Shown here one piece after another: positions 8,633 to 15,754 of a stretch of 19,918 nt of DNA. The stretch is from Methylotenera sp. (GTDB lineage: Bacteria; Pseudomonadota; Gammaproteobacteria; Burkholderiales; Methylophilaceae): positions 1 to 19,918 of the forward strand of contig JACDEP010000004.1 of NCBI GenBank assembly GCA_013816325.1, written 5' to 3'. Below the pieces are notes generated by a model. It was given only the letters and a program-made list of their open reading frames with translations. It was not told where the DNA came from and made no database searches. The translations under genes were made by a program, and so were the position numbers. The number at the start of each line of letters is the position of its first letter. The first letter of the stretch is position 1.

Positions 8633-9100
8633 ATGACTACTTCAATGCTTAATCAACCTGTTCCGGATTTTCAGTTGCCTGCAACTAGCGGTAAAACTTT
8701 TCGAGTCTCAGACTATCTTGGTAAGACCCTAGTCCTGTATTTCTACCCTAAAGATGCTACGCCTGGCTGTACCACCCAAGGCATGCAGTTTCGCGATGCC
8801 TACGCTGACTTCCAGAAGCATAATTCCGAAATTTTCGGGATCTCTCGTGATAACCTCAAGTCACATGAAAGCTTCAAAGTCAAATTCACTTTTCCTTTCG
8901 AATTAATTTCAGATGTAGAAGAGTTAGCATGCACGCAGTTTGGCGTGATAAAAATGAAGAATATGTATGGGAAACAGGTGCGTGGCATTGAACGTAGCAC
9001 CTTTATCATTGATAAAAATGGCAACTTAGTAAAGGAATGGCGTGGCGTGAAGGTAGATGGTCATGCCGCAGAAGTCCTTAATTTCATTTCAACAATATAA
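8633..9100 (+). CDS. bcp: Thioredoxin-dependent peroxiredoxin, Bcp/PrxQ type
   Basis: 155-residue cytoplasmic thiol peroxidase that reduces H2O2 and organic hydroperoxides. The peroxidatic Cys46 is in TPGCTTQ, the standard PxxxTxxC environment; FRDAY and the RSTFIID strand are also family features. The E. coli Bcp resolving Cys, five residues after the peroxidatic one, is absent (Met51 here). The only other Cys is Cys100, so the enzyme is either 1-Cys or uses Cys100 unusually. A strong Shine-Dalgarno TGGAGGT is 8 nt before ATG 8633. It stands alone between the kinase and phoH. Confidence 0.95.
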   Translation: MTTSMLNQPVPDFQLPATSGKTFRVSDYLGKTLVLYFYPKDATPGCTTQGMQFRDAYADFQKHNSEIFGISRDNLKSHESFKVKFTFPFELISDVEELACTQFGVIKMKNMYGKQVRGIERSTFIIDKNGNLVKEWRGVKVDGHAAEVLNFISTI

Positions 9101-9141
9101 GCAATATTAATCTCATTTAAATACTTGATAGAAAGTAATTT

Positions 9142-10539
9142 ATGGCTAAAAAATCGTCCAGCGCCACTAAGCTCTTTGTACTAGATACCAATGTGTTAAT
9201 GCATGACCCGTCTAGCTTATTCCGTTTTGAAGAGCACGATATTTACCTACCAATGGTGACGCTAGAAGAACTAGATAACAATAAAAAAGGCCTGACTGAA
9301 GTGGCAAGAAATGCCCGTCAAGCTAGCCGTAATTTGGAAGAAATCGTCGGGACAGATTTAATCAATCTAGAGTTGGGCTGTCCATTAGCCATCAATGGCA
9401 ATAAACATCTTACCGGTCGCTTATTTCTGCAAACAGCACAGGTAAATGTCGAATTACCCGGCTTGGCAGGTAGTAAAGCAGACAATCAAATCTTAGGCGT
9501 AGTGCTAGATTTAACCAAACGCCACCCTGAACGTCATGTTATTTTAGTTAGTAAAGATATTAATATCCGTATCAAGGCCCGTGCCCTGGGCATGCCAGCG
9601 GAAGATTACTTTAATGACAAAGTCTTAGAGGATACCGAGCTGTTATACAGCGGTATGAAAGAACTGCCGGCAGATTTCTGGGAAAAACATAGTAAAGCCA
9701 TGGAATCATGGCAAGAATCCGGCCGTATGTTCTACCGCTTGAATGGTCCCTTGTGCAAAACTTTTCTAATCAATGAGTTTGTTTATTATGAGTTTGAGAA
9801 GCCATTCCACGCCATTGTACGCAGCATGGAAGGCAATAGCGCAGTACTGGAAGTAGTAAAAGATCACTTACAGCCTAAGCATAATGTTTGGGGTATAACA
9901 GCCAGAAACCGTGAGCAGAATTTTGCACTTAACCTGTTGATGGATCCTGAAATCGATTTCGTTACATTACTAGGCCAAGCCGGGACCGGAAAGACTTTAC
10001 TGACCTTAGCTTCTGCGCTTACGCAAGTTTTAGACAAAAAAATCTATTCTGAAATCATCATGACGCGCGTTACTGTACCGGTGGGTGAAGATATCGGCTT
10101 CTTGCCAGGTACGGAAGAAGAGAAAATGGCACCATGGATGGGTGCGCTGGAAGATAACCTGGATGTACTTAACAAGAGTGATGATGAAGCCGGCGAATGG
10201 GGACGTGCCGCCACGCAAGATTTGATTCGCACACGTATCAAAGTAAAATCTCTTAACTTCATGCGGGGTCGCACATTCCTGCATAAATTCCTAATCATTG
10301 ATGAAGCTCAAAACCTGACGCCGAAACAGATGAAAACGCTTATCACCCGCGCTGGGCCCGGCACCAAGGTGGTATGTTTGGGTAATATCGCACAAATCGA
10401 TACCCCTTATCTGACCGAAGGCAGCTCGGGCCTCACTTACGTGGTAGACCGTTTCAAAGGCTGGGAACATAATGGCCATGTCACACTGTTAAGAGGTGAG
10501 CGTTCACGCTTAGCTGATTTTGCTGCAGAAGCATTGTAA
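9142..10539 (+). CDS. phoH: PIN domain-PhoH ATPase fusion (PhoH2-like)
   Basis: 465 residues. An N-terminal PIN nuclease domain (about 8-145) contains FVLDTNVLMHD with Asp15 and Asn17. It is joined to a C-terminal PhoH ATPase (about 240-465) with Walker A GQAGTGKT (278-285) and Walker B LIIDEAQN (384-391). PIN-PhoH proteins of this layout are studied as RNA unwinding/cleaving enzymes; the cellular role is poorly settled. It follows bcp by 41 nt and lies 6 nt before lplT, so at least phoH and lplT are likely co-transcribed. The shorter PhoH of the ybeZ cluster lacks the PIN domain, so this is the other family branch. Confidence 0.94.
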   Translation: MAKKSSSATKLFVLDTNVLMHDPSSLFRFEEHDIYLPMVTLEELDNNKKGLTEVARNARQASRNLEEIVGTDLINLELGCPLAINGNKHLTGRLFLQTAQVNVELPGLAGSKADNQILGVVLDLTKRHPERHVILVSKDINIRIKARALGMPAEDYFNDKVLEDTELLYSGMKELPADFWEKHSKAMESWQESGRMFYRLNGPLCKTFLINEFVYYEFEKPFHAIVRSMEGNSAVLEVVKDHLQPKHNVWGITARNREQNFALNLLMDPEIDFVTLLGQAGTGKTLLTLASALTQVLDKKIYSEIIMTRVTVPVGEDIGFLPGTEEEKMAPWMGALEDNLDVLNKSDDEAGEWGRAATQDLIRTRIKVKSLNFMRGRTFLHKFLIIDEAQNLTPKQMKTLITRAGPGTKVVCLGNIAQIDTPYLTEGSSGLTYVVDRFKGWEHNGHVTLLRGERSRLADFAAEAL

Positions 10540-10545
10540 TTTTGC

Positions 10546-11733
10546 ATGAATAAAGGCTTCTACACTTTACTAGCCGCACAGTTTTTATCTGCTCTCGCGG
10601 ATAATGCTTTGCTTTTTGCAGCGATTGCCTTGCTGCAAAAAATGCACGCGCCGGATTGGCATGAGCCTTTATTATTGCAATTCTTCGTGATCTCTTACAT
10701 CGTGCTAGCACCCTTTGTCGGCTCCTTTGCAGATGCCTTGCCCAAAGGACGAGTGATGTTCATTTCTAACGCGATCAAGTTCATAGGCAGCCTTGCAATG
10801 ATATTAGGCATGCCGCCATTATTCGCCTACGGAATTGTTGGCATCGGTGCGGCTGCTTATTCCCCAGCCAAATACGGTATATTAACCGAGCTATTGCCAC
10901 CGAATAAATTGGTTAGCGCCAATGGCTGGATGGAAGGTTCTACGGTGCTTGCCATTATTTTAGGTGCCATCATCGGTGGCAAAATGGCCGCTGTTAACCC
11001 ACAAGGTGCCATGATTCTCATCACCGGCATGTATCTATTTGCTGCCGGATTTAATATGTTTATTCCGAAGCTGCCAATCGATCACACTATTCCCAAAAAG
11101 GACCCTCTATATATTTTAGGTGACTTCTATCGATCATTTTTGGCACTCTGGAGCGATCCTCTAGGCCAAGTGTCTCTTGCAGTGACGACTCTTTTTTGGG
11201 GTGCGGGAGCCACTCTCAGATTAGTAGTCATAGCCTGGGCAGCGGTAGCGCTGAATTTTGAGCTAGACCATGCCACGCAGTTAACCGCAGCTGTCGCTTT
11301 AGGTATTGCAGTCGGTTCCGTAATTGCTGCCCGGTACATTACTTTGGAGAATTCCGTCAAAGTATTGCCTGCAGGCATTTTCATGGGGATTCTAGTCATT
11401 GCTATGGTATGGGTTAGCGAGTGGCATGTCGCTGCGGTATTATTATTTTTTATTGGGGTGTTAAGTGGCTTCTTTGTAGTGCCGCTTAATGCTTTACTGC
11501 AGCATAGGGGGCATCTATTGATTGGCGCTGGGCACTCAATCGCTGTGCAGAACTTCAATGAAAACCTAGGTATTTTGTTATTAAGCGGCGGCTATACCTT
11601 GATGGTTAAGTCCAACCTGCAGATTAATCACATCGTGATCATTTTTGGCCTATTTGTGATTATCAGTATGAGCCTGATCAATCGTTTATATCGTCGGCAG
11701 ATTAGCGCTTGCCAGGATATCAATACCAAGTAA
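10546..11733 (+). CDS. lplT: Lysophospholipid transporter LplT (MFS)
   Basis: 395-residue major facilitator protein with about 12 hydrophobic helices along its whole length. In E. coli LplT flips lysophosphatidylethanolamine across the inner membrane for re-acylation. Family-like stretches are the N-terminal QFLSALADNALLFA, SPAKYGILTELLPP and NGWMEGSTVLAI. The partner acyltransferase (Aas) is not adjacent, unlike in E. coli. The start ATG is 6 nt after the phoH stop. The gene ends 9 nt before a strong terminator shared with convergent ndh. Family call is firm; the exact substrate is inferred. Confidence 0.92.
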   Translation: MNKGFYTLLAAQFLSALADNALLFAAIALLQKMHAPDWHEPLLLQFFVISYIVLAPFVGSFADALPKGRVMFISNAIKFIGSLAMILGMPPLFAYGIVGIGAAAYSPAKYGILTELLPPNKLVSANGWMEGSTVLAIILGAIIGGKMAAVNPQGAMILITGMYLFAAGFNMFIPKLPIDHTIPKKDPLYILGDFYRSFLALWSDPLGQVSLAVTTLFWGAGATLRLVVIAWAAVALNFELDHATQLTAAVALGIAVGSVIAARYITLENSVKVLPAGIFMGILVIAMVWVSEWHVAAVLLFFIGVLSGFFVVPLNALLQHRGHLLIGAGHSIAVQNFNENLGILLLSGGYTLMVKSNLQINHIVIIFGLFVIISMSLINRLYRRQISACQDINTK

Positions 11734-11742
11734 GCAATGTAT

Positions 11743-11771
11743 AAAAAAGCCTCGGAATTCAAGGCTTTTTT
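11743..11771. terminator. Bidirectional intrinsic terminator between lplT and ndh
   Basis: The arms AAAAAAGCCT and AGGCTTTTTT form a 10-bp stem with a 9-nt loop. The A and T tracts make it work on both strands: it ends lplT from the left and ndh from the right. It lies 10-16 nt from both stop codons. Confidence 0.88.
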
Positions 11772-11786
11772 ATTTAGTGAATTATA

Positions 11787-13118
11787 TTAATGCAACTTTA
11801 CCTGGGCTTCGGTACGGCGTGTAATCAAACGTGCCAAAGTTTGTAATGCCACCGTCCAGACTCCGTGTAATGTCATCATGTGCATTTTGTAAAGCGATTG
11901 ATACATCAAGCGTGCAAACATCCCTTCAATGTACATACTACCGCCAGACAAAGCACCCATCAGATTACCCACAGTAGAATAACGTCCGAGGTTCACCAAT
12001 GAACCATAGTCACGGTAGGTATAATCCGGCAACTCTTTCTTACCTGCCACGCGTCTTTTCATGGTTTTATATAGCAGCGAAGCCTGCTGGTGGGCGGCTT
12101 GTGCACGGGGCGGTACTGTAGCATCGGCATGACCGGGCCATGGGCAAGCCGCACAATCGCCGAACGCAAATACATTTTCATCCAGCGTAGTTTGTAATGT
12201 GCGGTTCACCACTAACTGATTGATACGGTTAGTTTCCAGCCCGTCAATTTCATGTAAGAAATCAGGTGCTTTGATGCCTGCAGCCCACACCACCAGTGCA
12301 GAAGGAATAAAGCGGCCGCTATGCGTAAAAACGCCCCTATCTGTTACCTCTGTTACACGTTCACCGGTATATAAATGCACGCGGAGTTTCCTAAGCTCTA
12401 AATCTACAGAATTAGATAACTTAGGTGGCAATGCCGGCAACACACGGTCACTTGCCTCAATTAATGAAATCTTGATATCACGATCCGGGTCAATCTTATC
12501 TAGCCCATAAGCAGCTAACTCACGCGTAGTATTGTGTAGCTCTGCTGATAGTTCTACACCAGTTGCACCGGCACCAACGATTACAACCTCGAGTTGACCA
12601 GCATGCACAGGTTCTACCTGTGTTTGCGCACGTACTAATGCATTATGCAAACGCCTGTGAAAGCGCTCGGCTTGGTCTTGGGTATCCAAAGCAATAGAAT
12701 GCTCACGTGCACCTTTAATGCCGAAATCGTTAGTAGTACTGCCTACCGCGATAATCAGGGTATCGTACTTAAAGGTCCGGCGTGGAATGACCTCAATACC
12801 ATCTTCATCAAAAAATGGCGCGATGGTCACTTCTTTCTTAGTGCGGCTTAGGCCATCCATACTACCTAAACGAAAGCGGAAATGATGCCAATGTGCTTGT
12901 GCCATATATTCCAGCTGATGCTTGTCAGGATCCATACTCCCAGCTGCAATCTCATGCAGTAACGGTTTCCATACATGTGTCCTGGTGCGGTCAATAAGAG
13001 TGATTTGTGCTTTGCCTTTGCGGCCTAAAGAGTCGCCGAGTTTAGTCGCCAACTCAAGGCCGCCAGCGCCGCCGCCTACTATCACGATATGATGCAAATT
13101 TTGCTGATTGTTTTCCAC
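11787..13118 (-). CDS. ndh: Type II NADH dehydrogenase (FAD/NAD(P)-binding oxidoreductase)
   Basis: 443-residue single-subunit flavoprotein that oxidises cytoplasmic NADH and reduces membrane quinone without pumping protons. Two Rossmann motifs are present: FAD-binding IVIVGGGAGGLE (11-22) and NADH-binding VVIVGAGATGVEL (178-190). VFAFGDCAA is the later FAD-contact motif. The hydrophobic/amphipathic C-terminal ~60 residues fit the membrane anchor of NDH-2. The start is GTG 13118, with only a weak upstream GGGA. It lies just 34 nt beyond the T-tract of the cytochrome terminator, so it may depend on read-through. A ferredoxin- or sulfide-quinone reductase is less likely because the catalytic Cys pattern of Sqr is missing. 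Confidence 0.92.
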   Translation of the reverse strand: MENNQQNLHHIVIVGGGAGGLELATKLGDSLGRKGKAQITLIDRTRTHVWKPLLHEIAAGSMDPDKHQLEYMAQAHWHHFRFRLGSMDGLSRTKKEVTIAPFFDEDGIEVIPRRTFKYDTLIIAVGSTTNDFGIKGAREHSIALDTQDQAERFHRRLHNALVRAQTQVEPVHAGQLEVVIVGAGATGVELSAELHNTTRELAAYGLDKIDPDRDIKISLIEASDRVLPALPPKLSNSVDLELRKLRVHLYTGERVTEVTDRGVFTHSGRFIPSALVVWAAGIKAPDFLHEIDGLETNRINQLVVNRTLQTTLDENVFAFGDCAACPWPGHADATVPPRAQAAHQQASLLYKTMKRRVAGKKELPDYTYRDYGSLVNLGRYSTVGNLMGALSGGSMYIEGMFARLMYQSLYKMHMMTLHGVWTVALQTLARLITRRTEAQVKLH

Positions 13119-13152
13119 GTTGTCCCACTCTATTTCTATCTATCTCTGAAAT

Positions 13153-13185
13153 AAAAAACGCGCCTGCTGGGTTTCAGCAAGCGCG
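13153..13185 (-). terminator. Intrinsic terminator after the lipoprotein cytochrome c gene
   Basis: On the minus strand the arms CGCGCTTGCTG and CAGCAGGCGCG form an 11-position GC-rich stem with one mismatch and a 5-nt loop, followed by six T. It starts 20 nt after the cytochrome stop and lies only 34 nt before the ndh start. Confidence 0.88.
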
Positions 13186-13204
13186 CTCAATATTATACTA
13201 CCGC

Positions 13205-13738
13205 TTACTCGTTGCCTGTAGATTTACCCATACTGCGAATCCATGCAATGACTTTCAACAATTCATCAGGTGAAATACCATTTTTTGGATCTGTTGGGTC
13301 CATCAAACCAATACCTTTAGCGCCCATACCGCCATTTGTACCATGCCAAACTGTTTCAAACATACCTTTGTTGTTTGCGTCTTTTGGGTAATGGTAATCT
13401 GGGCCTGTTAAGTTAGGTCCAACTTGACCCTTAGCTTCCGGGCCATGACATTGTGTACATGAATATAACTGAAATACTTTTTTACCTTTAGCAACCGCAT
13501 CTGCATTACCAATATAAGGATTTTTACCAGTAGTCATAAATTCTTTAGCTTCTGGTGTTGTAAACAATGCTGGATCGATTTTCAATGGCGAACCATCTTG
13601 CGTTGTAACGAAATTAATCGTTTTGCCACCTGCTGTCGGGGTTGGTGCGTCTGCTGAACCAGAACCTGCATCTTTTTTACATGCACTCAATGCTGCTAAC
13701 ATCAGCATTAAAACTAAACTGAACTTCATTTTACCCAT
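13205..13738 (-). CDS. Lipoprotein monohaem cytochrome c, paralogue of XoxG
   Basis: 177 residues. An N-terminal lipoprotein signal ends in LSAC with Cys20, and Lys-Lys follows, so the mature protein should be lipid-anchored and, by the E. coli +2 rule, not retained by an Asp. A Ser/Gly/Pro/Ala linker (22-38) leads to one cytochrome c domain with haem motif SCTQCH (Cys94, Cys97, His98) and likely axial Met138 in GGMG. It shares many blocks with the XoxG protein downstream of xoxJ: DGSPL, TPEAK, NPY, YSCTQCHGP, GQVGP, KG(M/V)FET, NGGM. This points to duplication of a cytochrome cL-type gene. ATG 13738 has GGAG 8 nt upstream. It has its own terminator and a weak -10 candidate (TATGAT at 13773-13778). 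A role in the methanol electron chain is inferred from position and paralogy. Confidence 0.93.
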   Translation of the reverse strand: MGKMKFSLVLMLMLAALSACKKDAGSGSADAPTPTAGGKTINFVTTQDGSPLKIDPALFTTPEAKEFMTTGKNPYIGNADAVAKGKKVFQLYSCTQCHGPEAKGQVGPNLTGPDYHYPKDANNKGMFETVWHGTNGGMGAKGIGLMDPTDPKNGISPDELLKVIAWIRSMGKSTGNE

Positions 13739-13805
13739 TTTGAAATCTCCAATGTTCTAAAATTTAATGGCCATCATATCGTGGCTTTATTACCCTTAGC
13801 AGCAT

Positions 13806-13842
13806 AAAAAAACGGCTGCTGTTATTATACAGCAGCCGTTTT
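13806..13842 (-). terminator. Intrinsic terminator after xoxG
   Basis: A perfect 14-bp stem (arms AAAACGGCTGCTGT and ACAGCAGCCGTTTT) with a 6-nt loop ends in seven T on the minus strand. It lies 57 nt after the xoxG stop and separates it from the lipoprotein cytochrome gene. Confidence 0.92.
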
Positions 13843-13898
13843 AAGTTGTTACACTAATGTAACCAGATTGACTTATGCCTGTTGTTTACTTCAGTCAA

Positions 13899-14414
13899 TT
13901 AGTTCAACCAGGGAGTCTCCCCACCGCCTTTATACTGAGTACGTAACCAGCCGATAACTTTTAATATGTCATCAGTTGATAAGTTCTCAGGATTACCTAA
14001 CTGTTGGTGCCAGGCAAACATGCCGCCATTACTGCCACCTGAAATAGTCTCGAACACACCTTTATCTGTTACGTGTTTAGCATATTGCCATGTGCTGTCT
14101 GTAATAGAAGGGCCAACTTGACCACCAGCATTTGGACCATGGCATTGGGTACATGAATAGTAACCAAATTTCTTTTTACCTGCTTTAGCAGCTTCAGGAT
14201 CTTTTGCAAACGCTTTTGTATATGGGTTAATACAAGTTTCTAGAAACTGTTTCGCTTCTGGCGTATCAGTATCTACAGGTTTGACGCCTAATGGGCTACC
14301 GTCTTTTGTTGAAACTAAGTTACAAGCTGCGCTGGCTTGTGTAGATAAGGTTAAACCTACAAATCCAAGCATTGAAATCAATAACGCTGCTCTAAGTGCT
14401 TTCTTGCCTAACAT
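13899..14414 (-). CDS. xoxG: Periplasmic cytochrome c, likely electron acceptor of XoxF (cytochrome cL type)
   Basis: 171 residues. An N-terminal Sec signal (about 1-29, cleavage near ASA/AC) precedes a single haem c domain with SCTQCH (Cys88, Cys91, His92) and probable axial Met132 in NGGMF. In the XoxF system such a cytochrome takes electrons from the PQQ enzyme and passes them to the respiratory chain. Two extra cysteines, Cys31 and Cys61, are absent from the lipoprotein paralogue and could form a disulfide. AGGAG lies 6 nt before ATG 14414. It follows xoxJ with a 134-nt gap holding a perfect palindrome and ends at a strong terminator. The assignment rests on the xoxF-xoxJ neighbourhood and the cL-like pattern; the paralogue downstream could share the role. 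Confidence 0.87.
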   Translation of the reverse strand: MLGKKALRAALLISMLGFVGLTLSTQASAACNLVSTKDGSPLGVKPVDTDTPEAKQFLETCINPYTKAFAKDPEAAKAGKKKFGYYSCTQCHGPNAGGQVGPSITDSTWQYAKHVTDKGVFETISGGSNGGMFAWHQQLGNPENLSTDDILKVIGWLRTQYKGGGETPWLN

Positions 14415-14506
14415 GTCATCTCCTAATGTAATGAATTTTTTCTACGTACATACATGCTAGCGCAGTACTGGACGTGTAATCATTCAACGAATAAATTATT
14501 TAAGTG

Positions 14507-14520
14507 GTTGACGCATCAAC
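14507..14520. promoter_or_regulatory. Perfect palindrome upstream of xoxG (possible operator)
   Basis: GTTGACGCATCAAC has 5-bp arms GTTGA/TCAAC around CGCA, about 93 nt before the xoxG start and 29 nt past the xoxJ stop. On the minus strand it contains TTGATG, a plausible -35, though no good -10 sits at ideal spacing. It is not followed by a T-run in the xox direction, so it is not a terminator for xoxJ. Operator function is inference. Confidence 0.3.
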
Positions 14521-14548
14521 AAAAAATAATTCAAACATTTTACTATGT

Positions 14549-15487
14549 TTATTGAACTGCGTCACCGCCTCTTACCTTTTCATGTGCTTTAGTGTCTTTA
14601 CGGTACACTTTCATTACACTATCACCCTCTACGACCGGTACATGAGGAATAGCGTAGTCATCTAAAATCTTATTAATTTTGTCCTGATTTCTATCAATCG
14701 CAGCATTAATCATAGCTGCACGTTCTTTATCCGGATGGCGAACCCCTACAGAAATATTCCAATACTCTTTACCTTTGGCATTGGTTGTTTCATATTCAGG
14801 AATCAATTTAACCACTAATGGCACATTCGATTGTTTAGCAAAATAGCCGCCAATTGGCCCCCATAGAATAGCCACATCAATGTCACCTTTTACTAAGTCA
14901 TCTACCATGTAACTAGGTGGTAAATTGAGATCACGTTGCATACGATATGGTCGTGCGTTTGCCATTAGATTATGGTCATTTAAAGGAATTGTTGCTGTAC
15001 TTTGACCAACGATACCAATACGTGCTTTTTTCAGGTCTGGACTGTCCCAGTCAGTAATATTGAGACCGCTATCTTTACGATAAACAAATACGTTACCGGA
15101 ACGATAGTAAGGTTTAGTGGTACGCAGTGCATCGAAATCAGAAGTTACTCCCATAATGACGTCACAGCGATTGGCATTAATTGTATTTCTTAGAAAACCT
15201 TGACGGCTATAAGCGTAAGTATAAGAAAGTTTTTTACCTAAATCTTTTGCTAATAGCTCAGCAATTTTATCCTCAAAACCTTCTTGTTTATTATTTGAGT
15301 TTGGTAAAAGGTCAGGGTCGGCACAGACCTTGAATTCAGAAGCATCAGGTACGCGTCTAAGCTCTCCGATACGACCTTCATCTGGATTAAGAGATGGAAT
15401 ATCTGGGTCTGCTGCGTAACTTACACTGATATTTGTAAGCATAGCAAAAGCAATCCATCCCAAATGTTTCATAACAGGTTTATACAT
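14549..15487 (-). CDS. xoxJ: XoxJ/MxaJ-like periplasmic binding protein of methanol dehydrogenase
   Basis: 312 residues. A signal peptide (about 1-25, ending SYAAD) precedes a solute-binding family 3 fold of the quinoprotein-dehydrogenase-associated type. Diagnostic stretches are FKVCADPDLLPNSN, GFEDKIAELLAKDLG and RCDVIMGVTSD. Proteins of this family are required for active MDH and are thought to help maturation or cofactor loading of XoxF/MxaF; the ligand is not settled. AAGGAAAG lies about 4 nt before ATG 15487. It lies downstream of xoxF with a terminator between, so it probably has its own promoter. An ordinary amino-acid ABC binding protein is unlikely: no permease or ATPase is nearby. 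Confidence 0.93.
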   Translation of the reverse strand: MYKPVMKHLGWIAFAMLTNISVSYAADPDIPSLNPDEGRIGELRRVPDASEFKVCADPDLLPNSNNKQEGFEDKIAELLAKDLGKKLSYTYAYSRQGFLRNTINANRCDVIMGVTSDFDALRTTKPYYRSGNVFVYRKDSGLNITDWDSPDLKKARIGIVGQSTATIPLNDHNLMANARPYRMQRDLNLPPSYMVDDLVKGDIDVAILWGPIGGYFAKQSNVPLVVKLIPEYETTNAKGKEYWNISVGVRHPDKERAAMINAAIDRNQDKINKILDDYAIPHVPVVEGDSVMKVYRKDTKAHEKVRGGDAVQ

Positions 15488-15558
15488 TTTCTTTCCTTAT
15501 CATCGAATATGCGGCTTGAATAATTATTGCTCCTACTTAAGAGGTAGCGATAACTAAA

Positions 15559-15573
15559 AAGTTCTTACAACTT
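15559..15573. promoter_or_regulatory. Inverted repeat in the xoxJ upstream region (possible operator)
   Basis: AAGTT-CTTAC-AACTT is a 5-bp inverted repeat about 72-86 nt before the xoxJ start. Nearby on the plus strand are two TTACAA/GTACAAAAT-like elements (15566-15570 region and 15595-15600). This is the most structured part of the gap between the xoxF terminator and xoxJ, and a promoter must lie there if the terminator is efficient. I cannot name a binding protein. Confidence 0.25.
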
Positions 15574-15661
15574 GGTACAAAATCGACCACTTTATTACAA
15601 ATAATCAATTAATTGCATTGTATTTATTGCACTTAATTTTTTATTCAATATTTATTGATAT

Positions 15662-15692
15662 AAAAAAACACCCCGACGGATCGGGGTGTTTT
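15662..15692 (-). terminator. Intrinsic terminator after xoxF
   Basis: A 12-bp perfect stem (AAAACACCCCGA with TCGGGGTGTTTT) with a 4-nt loop is followed by a T-run on the minus strand. It begins 62 nt after the xoxF stop and insulates xoxJ from xoxF transcription. Confidence 0.93.
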
Positions 15693-15754
15693 CTTTGAAC
15701 TAACTCAGTATTTAGCTAATAAATCATCGTACTAGTTTTCACTAGAACTTTGAA

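Noticed and set aside
12220..12851. Plus-strand open frames opposite ndh (96 and 68 codons)
   Set aside because: They are antisense to a clearly conserved flavoprotein, lack ribosome sites and match no family.
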